A stretch of DNA of 64,000 nt from Methylotuvimicrobium buryatense 5G (GTDB taxonomy: Bacteria > Pseudomonadota > Gammaproteobacteria > Methylococcales > Methylomonadaceae): the NCBI RefSeq assembly GCF_000341735.1, contig NZ_KB455576.1, positions 1 to 64,000 on the forward strand, in the 5' to 3' direction. Shown in pieces: positions 43,531 to 52,430 of this stretch. The first letter of the stretch is position 1; each line of letters starts with the position of its first letter. A program made the translations under genes and the position numbers. The notes beneath the pieces were generated by a model, which was given only the letters and a program-made list of their open reading frames with translations, was not told the origin of the DNA and searched no databases.

Positions 43531-44877
43531 ATGGCTATTGAGCATGATATGACACTAGAAGCCCGCAGCGAAAAAATTAGCCGATCAAAAGGCGCTCCGA
43601 AGGCTAACCGGACAAAAAAAGTTTCTGAAAAGCGGATTAATAGTAAAGCTAAATCCGCTTTTCCATTGCGGACTATTGATCTTTTTTGCGGCGCCGGTGG
43701 TATCACCGAGGGATTCAGGCAAGCCGGATACCATAGTCTATATGGTAATGATGTAATGCCTGAGGCTATCGAATCCTTTAAATATAACCACCCGGAAGCG
43801 ATCGCGGATTGCCGTTCTATTGAGGGAGTCAATCCCGCAGAAATACGGGAGCGCCTTGGTTTGAAACCAGGAGAGTTGGATGTTCTTGTTGGTGGCCCTC
43901 CATGCCAAGGTTTCTCTATCAATGCACCGGAGCGTTTTTTAGACGATCCACGAAACAAGCTATTCACGCACTATGAGCGATTTTTGGAAGAGTTCCAGCC
44001 TAAAACGTTTTTGTTTGAAAACGTACCAGGCTTGCTTTCTTTAGGTGATGGAAAAGTATTCCAACAAATTATTAAAGTTTTTACTGAGCTAGGTTACGCA
44101 GTAACGGCAAAAATTCTTTTCGCCGCACATTATGGGGTTCCACAAGAGCGTTGGCGATTGATTTTACTCGGTTCCAGATTTTGCGAGGTATCACATCCTG
44201 TACCAACCCACTATGCCTGTGGACGTGCCAACTTTCGGGGCGGTAACTCGATGACATTCCAGCTTAGTGACACGGATCGAGAACGTTTGCCGCCAACAGC
44301 CACAGTGGGCGATGCAATAGGAGATTTACCTCGCCTTGAGATGGGGGAAGGAGCCGAAGTCATTGGCTATACTATGGATGCGCACAGCCGTTATGCGCAA
44401 GAAATGCGTAACTCTGCCGAAGTTACTTTCAACCACTATGCTGCAAAGTTATCCAAACAGAATACGGAGCGGATGAAGCATGTAAAACCTGGTGGATCGT
44501 GGCGCGATATTCCTCACGAGCTTTTGCCTAAGGGAATGCAGCGTGCTCGTAAATCAGACCATACTAAACGTTATGGTCGATTACGGAATGACGGTTTATC
44601 TGGAACCGTTCTAACAAAATGCGATCCTCACTGGGGAACTGTGTTTTTACCGGATCAGGATCGAACCCTTACTGTTCGCGAGGCTGCTCGCTTCCAGTCG
44701 TTCCCGGATACTTACAGATTTCTTGGTTCCCGTGTATCTCAGTATGAGCAGGTTGGCAATGCAGTCCCTGTATTGTTAGCAAAGGCTATTGCCAAGCAAC
44801 TGCATCTGCACTTAGAACAACAGCGGCCAATTGTTACGCGCGTGGAGGTTGAGACAGGGGTTGAACAAGCAGCTTAA
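43531..44877 (+). CDS. DNA (cytosine-5) methyltransferase
   Basis: A 448-residue C5 methyltransferase. Motif I DLFCGAGGITEGFRQAG (about 50-66), motif IV GGPPCQGFSINAP with the catalytic Cys near 126, motif VI FENVPG, and motifs IX-X RTLTVREAARFQSFPDTYRF and QVGNAVP at the end. A basic N-terminal extension of about 45 residues is unusual. It is the modification half of the R-M system with the convergent NotI-type nuclease. Confidence 0.93.
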   Translation: MAIEHDMTLEARSEKISRSKGAPKANRTKKVSEKRINSKAKSAFPLRTIDLFCGAGGITEGFRQAGYHSLYGNDVMPEAIESFKYNHPEAIADCRSIEGVNPAEIRERLGLKPGELDVLVGGPPCQGFSINAPERFLDDPRNKLFTHYERFLEEFQPKTFLFENVPGLLSLGDGKVFQQIIKVFTELGYAVTAKILFAAHYGVPQERWRLILLGSRFCEVSHPVPTHYACGRANFRGGNSMTFQLSDTDRERLPPTATVGDAIGDLPRLEMGEGAEVIGYTMDAHSRYAQEMRNSAEVTFNHYAAKLSKQNTERMKHVKPGGSWRDIPHELLPKGMQRARKSDHTKRYGRLRNDGLSGTVLTKCDPHWGTVFLPDQDRTLTVREAARFQSFPDTYRFLGSRVSQYEQVGNAVPVLLAKAIAKQLHLHLEQQRPIVTRVEVETGVEQAA

Positions 44878-44879
44878 TC

Positions 44880-45905
44880 CTAAGTATTGCCGGTATTATC
44901 GCCTTCTATTGAAAACAGATCAGTTTCTAGTTGTTTCGCTACTGGATAAATGATTTTTTCATTAATGCGAGTTTCAAACATCGATAGTGGAACCGGCTTG
45001 CCGCCGGTTAGGCCTTCTACCGAGCGTTCAAGAGTAGTGTAGCGTATTTCATCGCGCACTATACGTGTCCGCTTTTGTCCATCGACCTCTTCAAATCTAA
45101 CTATAAACCATGCAATGTCCGCATTTGAAATATCGGTCACATTGTCCATCTCACCTATGGAGTCGAAAAAAGCGCGATCTACCACAACAGCCATTTTTTT
45201 ACCCCAGCGCCTGAGTGTTGGCACCTTAATTTGAAGCTGTGGCATCAACCGTTTCGGGCCGCTGCTTCTATAGTCAGGTCGACGGCGGCCAGCTGGGAAA
45301 ATGACCCAATCCACCGACGCATCATTGAAAGCTTCAAATTCTCCCTTCATCGCATTGCCGGAGAAATATACTGCTTGTATTTCAAGAGCAGCCCACGCCA
45401 TTGGTGCGCCCTGAGTGGTCTTGCTGCTAACCAAAACCATATCTATACGGCCAACATCATCTCCACCTTCATTGTCAGTTGTGGCACCTGCTTCGAGAAA
45501 GCCAACCTCACCAACAAGCAGCGGTTCAGGGTCATCAAGTATGGTTTCACCAACCCAATTAAATACGTCCAATTCCTCATGAAATCGATAGGGGCATGTA
45601 GCTCTCAGTTCTCCTTGTTTGCCATCGACAGGTACTCCCATTGCCCGATCTGTTCCTGGATGCTTAGCATAAGAATAAAGCCTAAGGGAACACACTCCGC
45701 CCTCCTTTGAACATATCGCGTCTTTTTTGCGTGCTTGAAACGGGCAAGGTTGGGGAATTCGTTCCTTTTTCGTTTTTAGGACTTCTTCTGCAATCTGGCG
45801 ACGTTCTTCACCGGTAAGTTGGGTAAGGTTATGGCCGTACCATTCTCCGATTCCAAATCTTGGGGTAAGGTCTTTTAGTTTTTTTGTTTTTGGCTTCATT
45901 TCCAT
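44880..45905 (-). CDS. NotI-family type II restriction endonuclease
   Basis: A 341-residue protein resembling NotI: an N-terminal Cys cluster (CPFQARKKDAICSKEGG, VCSLRLY, TCPYRF) like NotI's metal-binding fold, then the PD-(D/E)XK-like core with VGRIDMVLVSS and ALEIQAVYFSG. NotI cuts GCGGCCGC, but specificity here is not proven. The stop is two bases from the stop of the convergent methyltransferase gene. Confidence 0.78.
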   Translation of the reverse strand: MEMKPKTKKLKDLTPRFGIGEWYGHNLTQLTGEERRQIAEEVLKTKKERIPQPCPFQARKKDAICSKEGGVCSLRLYSYAKHPGTDRAMGVPVDGKQGELRATCPYRFHEELDVFNWVGETILDDPEPLLVGEVGFLEAGATTDNEGGDDVGRIDMVLVSSKTTQGAPMAWAALEIQAVYFSGNAMKGEFEAFNDASVDWVIFPAGRRRPDYRSSGPKRLMPQLQIKVPTLRRWGKKMAVVVDRAFFDSIGEMDNVTDISNADIAWFIVRFEEVDGQKRTRIVRDEIRYTTLERSVEGLTGGKPVPLSMFETRINEKIIYPVAKQLETDLFSIEGDNTGNT

Positions 45906-45952
45906 AGCCTATCAAGGTAATACATAGAATAACAGCAAGCCAAAAATAGTAA

Positions 45953-46431
45953 TTATGGCAACTGGCAAGCCGCTACACCAAATAGCTCAAATTCAATTTG
46001 TTGTTGGTCGCTTTTTAACCATTTGGATAAAAGACTAGCAATTCTGTCATTCGAGTAATTGTATTTTCCTATAATAATGCGCATTCCCATATTATTGCCA
46101 CTCTCCAACCCAAGTTATATAGTTGTGTTTTGATTTGTATATCCTGTTCTCTATTTTTTGAAATTTTCCCTACCCAATATTCGCTTCTTCTCTTGGGAAT
46201 ATTCGAGATGTGACAACCATGTCCATGCCAAAAACAACCATTAACCATAATGACAGCTTTATATTTAGGGAGAACTATATCTGGACAACCTGGTAGTTTT
46301 TTGACATGTAAACGGTAACGGAATCCAAGAGCATGTAATATTTTTCTGATTATCATTTCAGGCTTTGTATCTCGGGCCTTTATTTTGGCCATCATCCGAC
46401 TTCGAACCTCTGGGCTTACTTTATCAGTCAT
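45953..46431 (-). pseudogene. vsr: Very-short-patch repair endonuclease Vsr with 3' frameshift
   Basis: The first 120 residues are good Vsr: SRMMAKIKARDTKPEMIIRK, FRYRLHVKKLPGCPDIVLPK, and VNGCFWHGHGCH. The frame stops after IIWECALL. Restoring one base near 46069-46072 continues the protein with GKYNYSNDRIASLLSKWLKS and about 17 more residues to a stop at 45953, giving the usual ~160-residue length. Vsr repairs T-G mismatches from deaminated 5-methylcytosine, fitting the adjacent C5 methyltransferase. The core is present, so partial activity is conceivable. Confidence 0.72.
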
Positions 46432-46528
46432 GGGTATGCTTGCCCTATTTATTTTGTGACGTAAATGATTTTAATTGCTTTTAGGGATATTGGTTGTCAC
46501 TAGAGCAGATTGATAACCTTTTTTCTGC

Positions 46529-47465
46529 TCAAATGTCGGCTACCAACTTATATAAGCGCTCCTGCCCCGCATGCGTGTAAATTTGCGTAGTAGCAATACT
46601 TTCATGACCAAATAGCGCTTTAATATCAATCAATTGCACATCTTTTTCTAACAGCCGCGTGGCGTAAGTGTGCCTTAATTTATGCGGCGTGACTTTCTTC
46701 TGGATGCCGGCTTTGTCGATCATCTTCTTAAGATACGCCCTCGCGGCATGTTGGCCAATCGGTCGGTAGCCCGGTTTTTTTTGCGAACAGGAATTCATCG
46801 CGGTATTTGTCGGCGATCGACAACGCCAACACCCGACCGAAACTCTCCGGAAGCGGCACCTGCCGCTCCTTGTTGCCCTTCCCGATTGCTCGTACCGATT
46901 TGGCTGCACCATCGACCACGCGCACATCGGCGGTTTTTAGGCTCAAGGCTTCGCTGATCCTCAATCCGGATTCTGTATTAACTCAAACAGTAATTCATAA
47001 CGCTGACGAATCTTGATTGACGAGGGTTTGCTACGGTCGTAAATGTTGTCCGGAATGTCGTCGTAATTGCGGACGGCTTTTGTAAACACATCCTGCTCTT
47101 CTTGTTCCAACCAACCAAACAGGCATCCGCCGGGGGCGTTTCGGTTTCTCGACCTGGTAGATCGGATATTCTTCGACGTGATTGTTCCGTTTCGCCCATT
47201 TGTAGAATGTGGACAGGCACGAAATCTTACGGGCGATCGCATGGGGGCCGACTTTGTTTTTCGCCAGATAGGAAACAAAGTGCTCGGTATCGATCGGCTG
47301 GCATTTGCGCCAGTCAAGGCCCTCTTCGGTCAGCCAGGCGATCCAGATGTTCAAATCGCTGTGGTAGCTGTAGCAAGTCGTCTCGGCGTGACCCTTGGTA
47401 AACTTTAAAAACTCAAGAAACTCTTTTTGGATTTTCTTGAACTTCAGCTCAATCGAATTTGCCAT
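46529..47465 (-). pseudogene. Xer-type tyrosine recombinase broken by frameshifts
   Basis: One gene is spread over several frames. The N terminus (LEFLKFTKGHAETTCYSYHS, ARKISCLSTFYKWAKRNNHV) is at 47465 down to about 47110; the middle (EEQDVFTKAVRNYDDIPDN) at 47110-46965; GLRISEALSLKTADVR and GKGNKERQVPLPE at 46965-46780; and the catalytic end (TPHKLRHTYATRLLEKDVQL, LFGHESIATTQIYTH) at 46780-46529. At least two shifts, near 47125 and 46775, plus one near 46965, inactivate it. The catalytic residues are still readable. Confidence 0.82.
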
Positions 47466-48019
47466 CTCTCCTCCATCCGCTCGTTCGAAACCTGTTGGCG
47501 GTTTTCGACGGCGTTCCGGTCGTTTCGGCCGGGAACCGAATTTACTAAAATTAGTATTTTATAGCATCAGACTTAAAATGCAAAAACGTAAAAGTCTAGG
47601 TTTCAAGCAAAAAATCGCCTATTAGGGACCACAAAAACACAAAACCGGAAGTCCCCAGGCATAAAAAATCCCTAGAAATTATGTTGTAGTAATTTTATGC
47701 CCGATTTTCCCCTATTCCCAACCAAAATTGGCAAAACCGATGCAGTCGGCTAACATTGGAATTTATTCGCACAGCAGATTATCGCTAACCTTTCCATAGT
47801 TACCGATAACACTAAATACCGAACATGGCCATTTCAATTCGAGAGAAGCAAAAACGATTTCAACCGGCTATGCCGACGTGATCGGCGAGGCTTTGAATCG
47901 CTTGGAAATCGAAATGGCCCCGCCCGGTACGAAGGATATGATCCGGTATGGGCTGCTCTATCTGGACAAAGAAACGAAAATCGAACGATGATACCCACGA
48001 CAATCCGGTGCGCTGATTT
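47466..48019. other. Non-coding region with a possible broken small gene
   Basis: No intact gene. From about 47835 to 47992 one plus-strand frame reads GYADVIGEALNRLEIEMAPP then GTKDMIRYGLLYLDKETKIE, which looks protein-like but has no usable start, while the ATG at 47825 is in a different frame and stops quickly. It may be a frameshifted small ORF. The 47470-47820 part shows nothing recognisable. Confidence 0.4.
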
Positions 48020-48406
48020 ATGAGCCTCAAAGCGGAACGTAATAGGAAAAAACTTGCCAAGAAAGCGCGTAAGGGTTTTACCGACTACCCTGCCGCGACC
48101 GTTGCCTTTTATGGACCAACCGATAAACAGGCAACTAAAGTCACGGTTAGCATTATTCCTAGTAAAGATTCTCCGCCTGAACGCTTAACCAGCTGGTATT
48201 CCGAGCATGACGTCAGGCGTGATGAAGAGATAGGCCAAATGCTACTGGACTATATGGCGGAACATGGCATCAAATCCGTCGTGATGACCGATCGCATTAT
48301 TGGCTGTCCTCATCAGGAAGGCATCGATTATCCCGAAGGCGAAACATGCCCAGTGTGTACCTTTTGGAAAGGTCGAGACCGGTGGACCGGCGAAAGAATA
48401 AATTAA
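48020..48406 (+). CDS. Conserved hypothetical protein with C-terminal zinc-ribbon motif
   Basis: A 128-residue protein with a basic N terminus (MSLKAERNRKKLAKKARKGF), a middle that reads like an alpha/beta domain (KVTVSIIPSKDSPPERLTSW) and a C-terminal Cys4/His-type motif, IGCPHQEGIDYPEGETCPVC. The pairing suggests a metal-binding end. Function unknown. Confidence 0.6.
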   Translation: MSLKAERNRKKLAKKARKGFTDYPAATVAFYGPTDKQATKVTVSIIPSKDSPPERLTSWYSEHDVRRDEEIGQMLLDYMAEHGIKSVVMTDRIIGCPHQEGIDYPEGETCPVCTFWKGRDRWTGERIN

Positions 48407-48515
48407 TGCAAAGCTATATTATTGAAGACTGTTATCCCCAAAATCTGTGGATAACCTTGTCATTAACTGGTCATATTTCCTCCGAAGCCCCCTTTCCTGC
48501 TGGCGTTGAATCGAA

Positions 48516-48809
48516 TTGAACAAAAATTGGTCGGCACTTTTTGATCATGGTTTTGAGCCTCCGATGACAGTCGGCGAGGCAGTCGAGCGTCTGATGGAAA
48601 TACTGAGCGGCGAGGAAAAGCTGATGATTTCGATGATGTCGGAAGACGAACTCATCGATCTGCGTTTCGGCCTTGGCTTGGCGGTCCGGAATGCGTTTGG
48701 ACTGCATGAGCCTGGGAGCAAATTATTGTCTTCGTGCGGCACGTCTCACCCGGATGATGCATCGAACGTGATAATTAAATCATTGTGGCGCAACTTGAGT
48801 GCTTTATGA
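48516..48809 (+). CDS. DUF6794-like hypothetical protein
   Basis: A 97-residue helical protein with MTVGEAVERLMEILSGEEKL and LIDLRFGLGLAVRNAFGL, the pattern of the DUF6794 family, function unknown. It overlaps the next gene at ATGA, so the two are co-translated. Confidence 0.6.
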   Translation: MNKNWSALFDHGFEPPMTVGEAVERLMEILSGEEKLMISMMSEDELIDLRFGLGLAVRNAFGLHEPGSKLLSSCGTSHPDDASNVIIKSLWRNLSAL

Positions 48810-49069
48810 GAATAGAACTCGACAGTAGGGATAAAGCACTTATCCAAAAGTATTGGTACACCGCCCCAGAGAAAATAAAAGCTCAGCTTTTGAATAAGCG
48901 GCGCAAAACCATTGATATCGAACCCGATGAGATTGAAGATTTGATCGGATATTTGTCGCTAGAGTGCAATCATTGCAAGAGTAATGGGTTGGCTTTCGAG
49001 CTTAATGAGCTATGCGAGAGGCTTGAATGCATAGTTTTGCCGACCAAAAGAACAGGCTTCATGTTTTGA
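48806..49069 (+). CDS. Small hypothetical protein coupled to the DUF6794-like gene
   Basis: I use the ATG at 48806, which overlaps the previous stop; an upstream GTG at 48785 is less likely. 87 residues, with acidic EPDEIEDLIGYLSLECNHCK and a helical C terminus. No known family. Its coupling to the previous gene suggests that the products act together, for example as toxin and immunity, but nothing in the sequence proves that. Confidence 0.5.
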   Translation: MRIELDSRDKALIQKYWYTAPEKIKAQLLNKRRKTIDIEPDEIEDLIGYLSLECNHCKSNGLAFELNELCERLECIVLPTKRTGFMF

Positions 49070-49084
49070 AAAGAATGCTACACA

Positions 49085-49537
49085 ATGAAATCATTCGATA
49101 AACCTATCATGCAGAAAGTTATTCTAACCACTGGCCTTATATTTTCAGCCTTTGCCTGGTCGGCGCCGAGCGAATGCGAAACCGAGCCTCACCCGATCGA
49201 TGTCAAATACGAGGCCTGCATGGAAAATACAAACGATTATCCGGCGATGATGAATTGCGTTGAAATAGCCAATTCGGAATGGCAAAAAGAAATGTCTGTG
49301 ATCTATGGGAAACTGGAAAGCCGGTTACAACCGAAAGACCATTCGACATTGGAGAAGGCCCAAAAGGCATGGCAGGCATACCATGATGCAGAATTTGCTC
49401 TTTATAATGCGATGCAGGCTGGCGAAGAAGTTGACACTTTTATGTTCGCCGAAAAGAAAATGCGAGTGATCGGCGATCGGGCGAAGGAGTTGCAGAATTT
49501 CAGCGATTATGTGCTTTTGGCAGACGCAGAAAAATAA
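49085..49537 (+). CDS. LprI/DUF1311-family secreted protein
   Basis: A 150-residue protein with a signal peptide (probably starting at the Met codon 49109, cleavage near AWSA) and the DUF1311 pattern: CMENTNDYPAMMNCVEIANS, then QKAWQAYHDAEFALY. LprI-type proteins of this family can inhibit lysozyme. It would act in the periplasm. Confidence 0.72.
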   Translation: MKSFDKPIMQKVILTTGLIFSAFAWSAPSECETEPHPIDVKYEACMENTNDYPAMMNCVEIANSEWQKEMSVIYGKLESRLQPKDHSTLEKAQKAWQAYHDAEFALYNAMQAGEEVDTFMFAEKKMRVIGDRAKELQNFSDYVLLADAEK

Positions 49538-49563
49538 CCGCCCTTTTACTGGAATATCCCGAT

Positions 49564-50361
49564 ATGGACATAAATCAAATACTGATCCAAGCTTTTGCCC
49601 CATTAATAAGCGTTTATTGGTGGCTAATTACCCTGCTCTTTCTTCTCGCCTTCCTGAAATCGCCATTTATGAAAGGTATTTTAGGTGAATTCCTGGTTAA
49701 TCTGGCGGCTAAGTTTTTTCTCGACAAAAATATCTACCGGTTATTTAAGAACGTAACCCTGCCAACCGAGGACGGAACCACGCAGATCGATCACGTCATC
49801 GTATCCCGGTATGGCGTATTCGTCATCGAAACCAAGAACATGAAGGGCTGGATCTTTGGCAGTTCCCAGCAAAAGACCTGGACCCAGAAAATTTACCGGC
49901 ACACCAGCAAATTCCAAAACCCGCTCCACCAGAATTACAAGCACACCCAGACGCTGCAATCAGCGCTGGAACTTGATCCGGAAAAAATGTTTTCGCTGGT
50001 CGTCTTTGTCGGCGACAGCACTTTTAAAACGCCGATGCCGGACAATGTAGTCTACGCCGTCGGGTATATCCGATTTATTAAAAGCAAAACGCAACCGATC
50101 ATAAGCGATAGTCAGGTTATGGCTATCTGCGACAAGATTGCATCCGGCCGGCTTAAGCCATCGCTCAAAACGCACCGGGAGCATGTGAGGCACGTTAAAG
50201 AGATCGTTGAGGAAAAACAGCGCCCGATTGATGATAATTCATGCACCAAATGCGGCAAGCCAATGGTGCTAAGAACTGCACGAAACGGCGACAAGCAGGG
50301 CAAGCAGTTTTGGGGCTGCTCAGGATTCCCGAAATGCAGAGCGGTTAGGCAAATATCATAA
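49564..50361 (+). CDS. NERD-domain nuclease-like protein with topoisomerase zinc finger
   Basis: A 265-residue protein: N-terminal membrane segment (about 18-37), NERD domain from about 43 (GILGEFLVNLAAK, then TQIDHVIVSRYGVFVIETKN with Asp, Glu and Lys of the PD-(D/E)XK fold), and C-terminal topoisomerase-type zinc finger (CTKCGKPMVLR, FWGCSGFPKC). Such proteins are predicted nucleases and often lie in defence islands, but no activity can be inferred with confidence. Confidence 0.75.
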   Translation: MDINQILIQAFAPLISVYWWLITLLFLLAFLKSPFMKGILGEFLVNLAAKFFLDKNIYRLFKNVTLPTEDGTTQIDHVIVSRYGVFVIETKNMKGWIFGSSQQKTWTQKIYRHTSKFQNPLHQNYKHTQTLQSALELDPEKMFSLVVFVGDSTFKTPMPDNVVYAVGYIRFIKSKTQPIISDSQVMAICDKIASGRLKPSLKTHREHVRHVKEIVEEKQRPIDDNSCTKCGKPMVLRTARNGDKQGKQFWGCSGFPKCRAVRQIS

Positions 50362-50484
50362 GAAATCGGCTATATCAGTTCGGTCAGTTGCAGACGGTGA
50401 CCTGATATTTAGCTTAAGGCTATAGAATGAGCTCAAAATTCCAATATCATTGCAGTGTAACAATATAAATTTATTAATGTCATT

Positions 50485-51624
50485 ATGTCTGTTTATTATT
50501 TAAAGCCTATTGTATGGAATACCGAAAACTACCAGAGACCAAGTGGGGTGGATTTTAAATCTGGCTATCCAATGGAAAATGGTTATGGCCATGAAGAATG
50601 GAACAACTCTCCGGGCTTTACTTTTAAAGAGAACAATCAAAATTATCGTGTTTTTCACTCAGAGGGTTTAGGAAATCAATCTTTAGATGATTTTGCAGGA
50701 GAAATTTTTGTTTTAATGATTGCATCTCATAATGGCAATCAATATTTGGTTGGCGTAGCGGGCGGAGCTACAAGCTTACATTCTGACCAACATAGGAAAA
50801 TGCGCGAACAATTGGTCAATCGTTTGGCTATTAATGCAAGATGGCAAGAAGCATGGGCTATCAATAATGTTCAATCTTGTTATAGACATGACCAAAATGC
50901 CTTTCGTAAACACTGGCAAACTGATGTTCATTGGATACCTAATTGGAAGTGCCCTGCACATTTGTTCTTATGGTTACAAGAACCACATCTTCTTATTCCT
51001 CAAGATATCACTGGGAAAAATCGCTTAGTAACGATGTACGGTAGATATCAAGAAATCAGCAGAAAAAATGCTTTAGATATACTTAAAAGTATCGACAACT
51101 TAAATAATGATACTGATATCCTGGAAAATTTAATTCATATCTGTTCTACGGATGAATTAGATGCTATTACTGATATCACTCAAATCGAAAATAGTAATAA
51201 CTTAGATAAAACAACAAAAGAATCTTTAATTCAAGCAAGGGTCGGCCAAGGTAGGTTTCGCCAAAGTTTAATGAATATATGGAACTCATGTGCTGTTACA
51301 GGTTGCTCTGTTCCAGAACTTCTTCGTGCCTCTCACATTAAGCCTTGGCGCAGCTCAACAAATAAAGAACGACTTGATCCGAATAATGGCTTACTTTTGG
51401 AATCTAATTTTGATGCATTATTCGACTCAGGGTTGATTTCATTCGAAGATAATGGCGCCATGTTAGTCTCAGAAAACTTGCCAGAAACCGAGCGAGAGAG
51501 ACTACGAATACCAGCTAATCTAAGAATTAGTCCGAATCAATATCTCTGTAGGTATTTAGATTATCATCGTAATAAAGTTTTCAGAAAAGGCAGCAGATGT
51601 TTAGGACAACCTACATATCAATGA
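50485..51624 (+). CDS. HNH endonuclease, HNH_2 type
   Basis: A 379-residue protein. The C-terminal nuclease domain (about 280-345) contains CAVTGCSVPELLRASHIKPW and DPNNGLLLESNFDALFDSGL, the HNH_2 pattern of McrA-like and defence-associated restriction enzymes. The N-terminal part is uncharacterised and may recognise DNA. It is much more AT-rich than its neighbours, indicating separate acquisition. Confidence 0.72.
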   Translation: MSVYYLKPIVWNTENYQRPSGVDFKSGYPMENGYGHEEWNNSPGFTFKENNQNYRVFHSEGLGNQSLDDFAGEIFVLMIASHNGNQYLVGVAGGATSLHSDQHRKMREQLVNRLAINARWQEAWAINNVQSCYRHDQNAFRKHWQTDVHWIPNWKCPAHLFLWLQEPHLLIPQDITGKNRLVTMYGRYQEISRKNALDILKSIDNLNNDTDILENLIHICSTDELDAITDITQIENSNNLDKTTKESLIQARVGQGRFRQSLMNIWNSCAVTGCSVPELLRASHIKPWRSSTNKERLDPNNGLLLESNFDALFDSGLISFEDNGAMLVSENLPETERERLRIPANLRISPNQYLCRYLDYHRNKVFRKGSRCLGQPTYQ

Positions 51625-52106
51625 CTGTTTAGAGATTTGACACTCTGATTCCAAACTCTATGCATTAACCCGCAAATCGTCCGGTCCGGCTTAAAAGCAT
51701 ACATCCCTGTACGCTTTTAAACTCGGCCCACCCGAATTGCTCACGCCCTCGAGCCGGAAGCGCCCGGGATTTAGCCATCCCTGGCCTCGCGGCACACACG
51801 TCCGTGTAAGTGCCGCCCCACCTTTGGCCGGCACGGTTCGACGCCCCCGGTACTTGACCATCGCACGCCGGGAGCCTGGCCGCGTCAAATCCGCCACTCG
51901 TTTGGCCAAGCGCAATACGTCCCTGTATTGCCCCAATGGCCAAACGAATGGCTCAGTCTTTCCTTTTCCGAACGTGCGCGGGTATTTGCCTTCCATGACC
52001 TCGCGGCGAAAACGTCCCTGTCATCGCCGCCCGAAGTCTTGACGCTCTGTTTATCGCTCGCCGGTAACCAAGCGTTGCTATACCTGCCCTCGCCGGCGCC
52101 GACCGT
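51625..52106. repeat. Intergenic region with four loop-conserved hairpins
   Basis: Non-coding. Palindromes at 51691-51720 (arms TTAAAAGC/GCTTTTAA), 51789-51816 (GCGGCAC/GTGCCGC), 51913-51930 within an outer 51899-51946 stem (CGTTTGGCCA/TGGCCAAACG), and 52003-52030 (GCGGCGA/TCGCCGC). Stems differ, but each centre carries a variant of ACGTCCCTGT. The segment around 51950-52030 recurs at 53525-53610. Confidence 0.75.
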
Positions 52107-52382
52107 TTACCGTCTTAACCGGTATCGCACTTGGCCGTCTGGGTAAGTTTCTTCGACAAGTTCAATTTCACTTCCGACTACCGGCAATTGGCCGGTGATC
52201 ATGACCCGCGGTTCGATATCGCCAACCCGAATCCGAGCTGTGACAAGGCTCACCCGACTCCCTGTCTTCCAGCTTTGGCTTTCGCCTTGGTTGACCTCGA
52301 TAACCGTGCCGGTCACTGTTCGAACTTCCGGTTTTCCGGACGGGAACAACGCCCATGCGCTAAACAAGGCTATGAGCAGCAT
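52107..52382 (-). CDS. Small membrane-anchored hypothetical protein
   Basis: A 91-residue protein with an N-terminal hydrophobic helix (LLIALFSAWALF) and a beta-rich domain (VRTVTGTVIEVNQGESQSW, SLVTARIRVGDIEPRVMITG) that resembles an OB-like barrel. No family recognised. It lies just downstream of the endonuclease I-like gene on the same strand (49 bp apart), so it may be in its operon. Confidence 0.5.
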   Translation of the reverse strand: MLLIALFSAWALFPSGKPEVRTVTGTVIEVNQGESQSWKTGSRVSLVTARIRVGDIEPRVMITGQLPVVGSEIELVEETYPDGQVRYRLRR

Positions 52383-52430
52383 TATCAGTGCGAAAATTGC
52401 TCTGTTCAGGATGTAATTTTGTATGGAGGA

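Noticed and set aside
51691-52030. CRISPR array
   Set aside because: The CGTCCCTG-containing units are irregularly spaced palindromes with different stems; no fixed repeat and spacer pattern and no cas genes.
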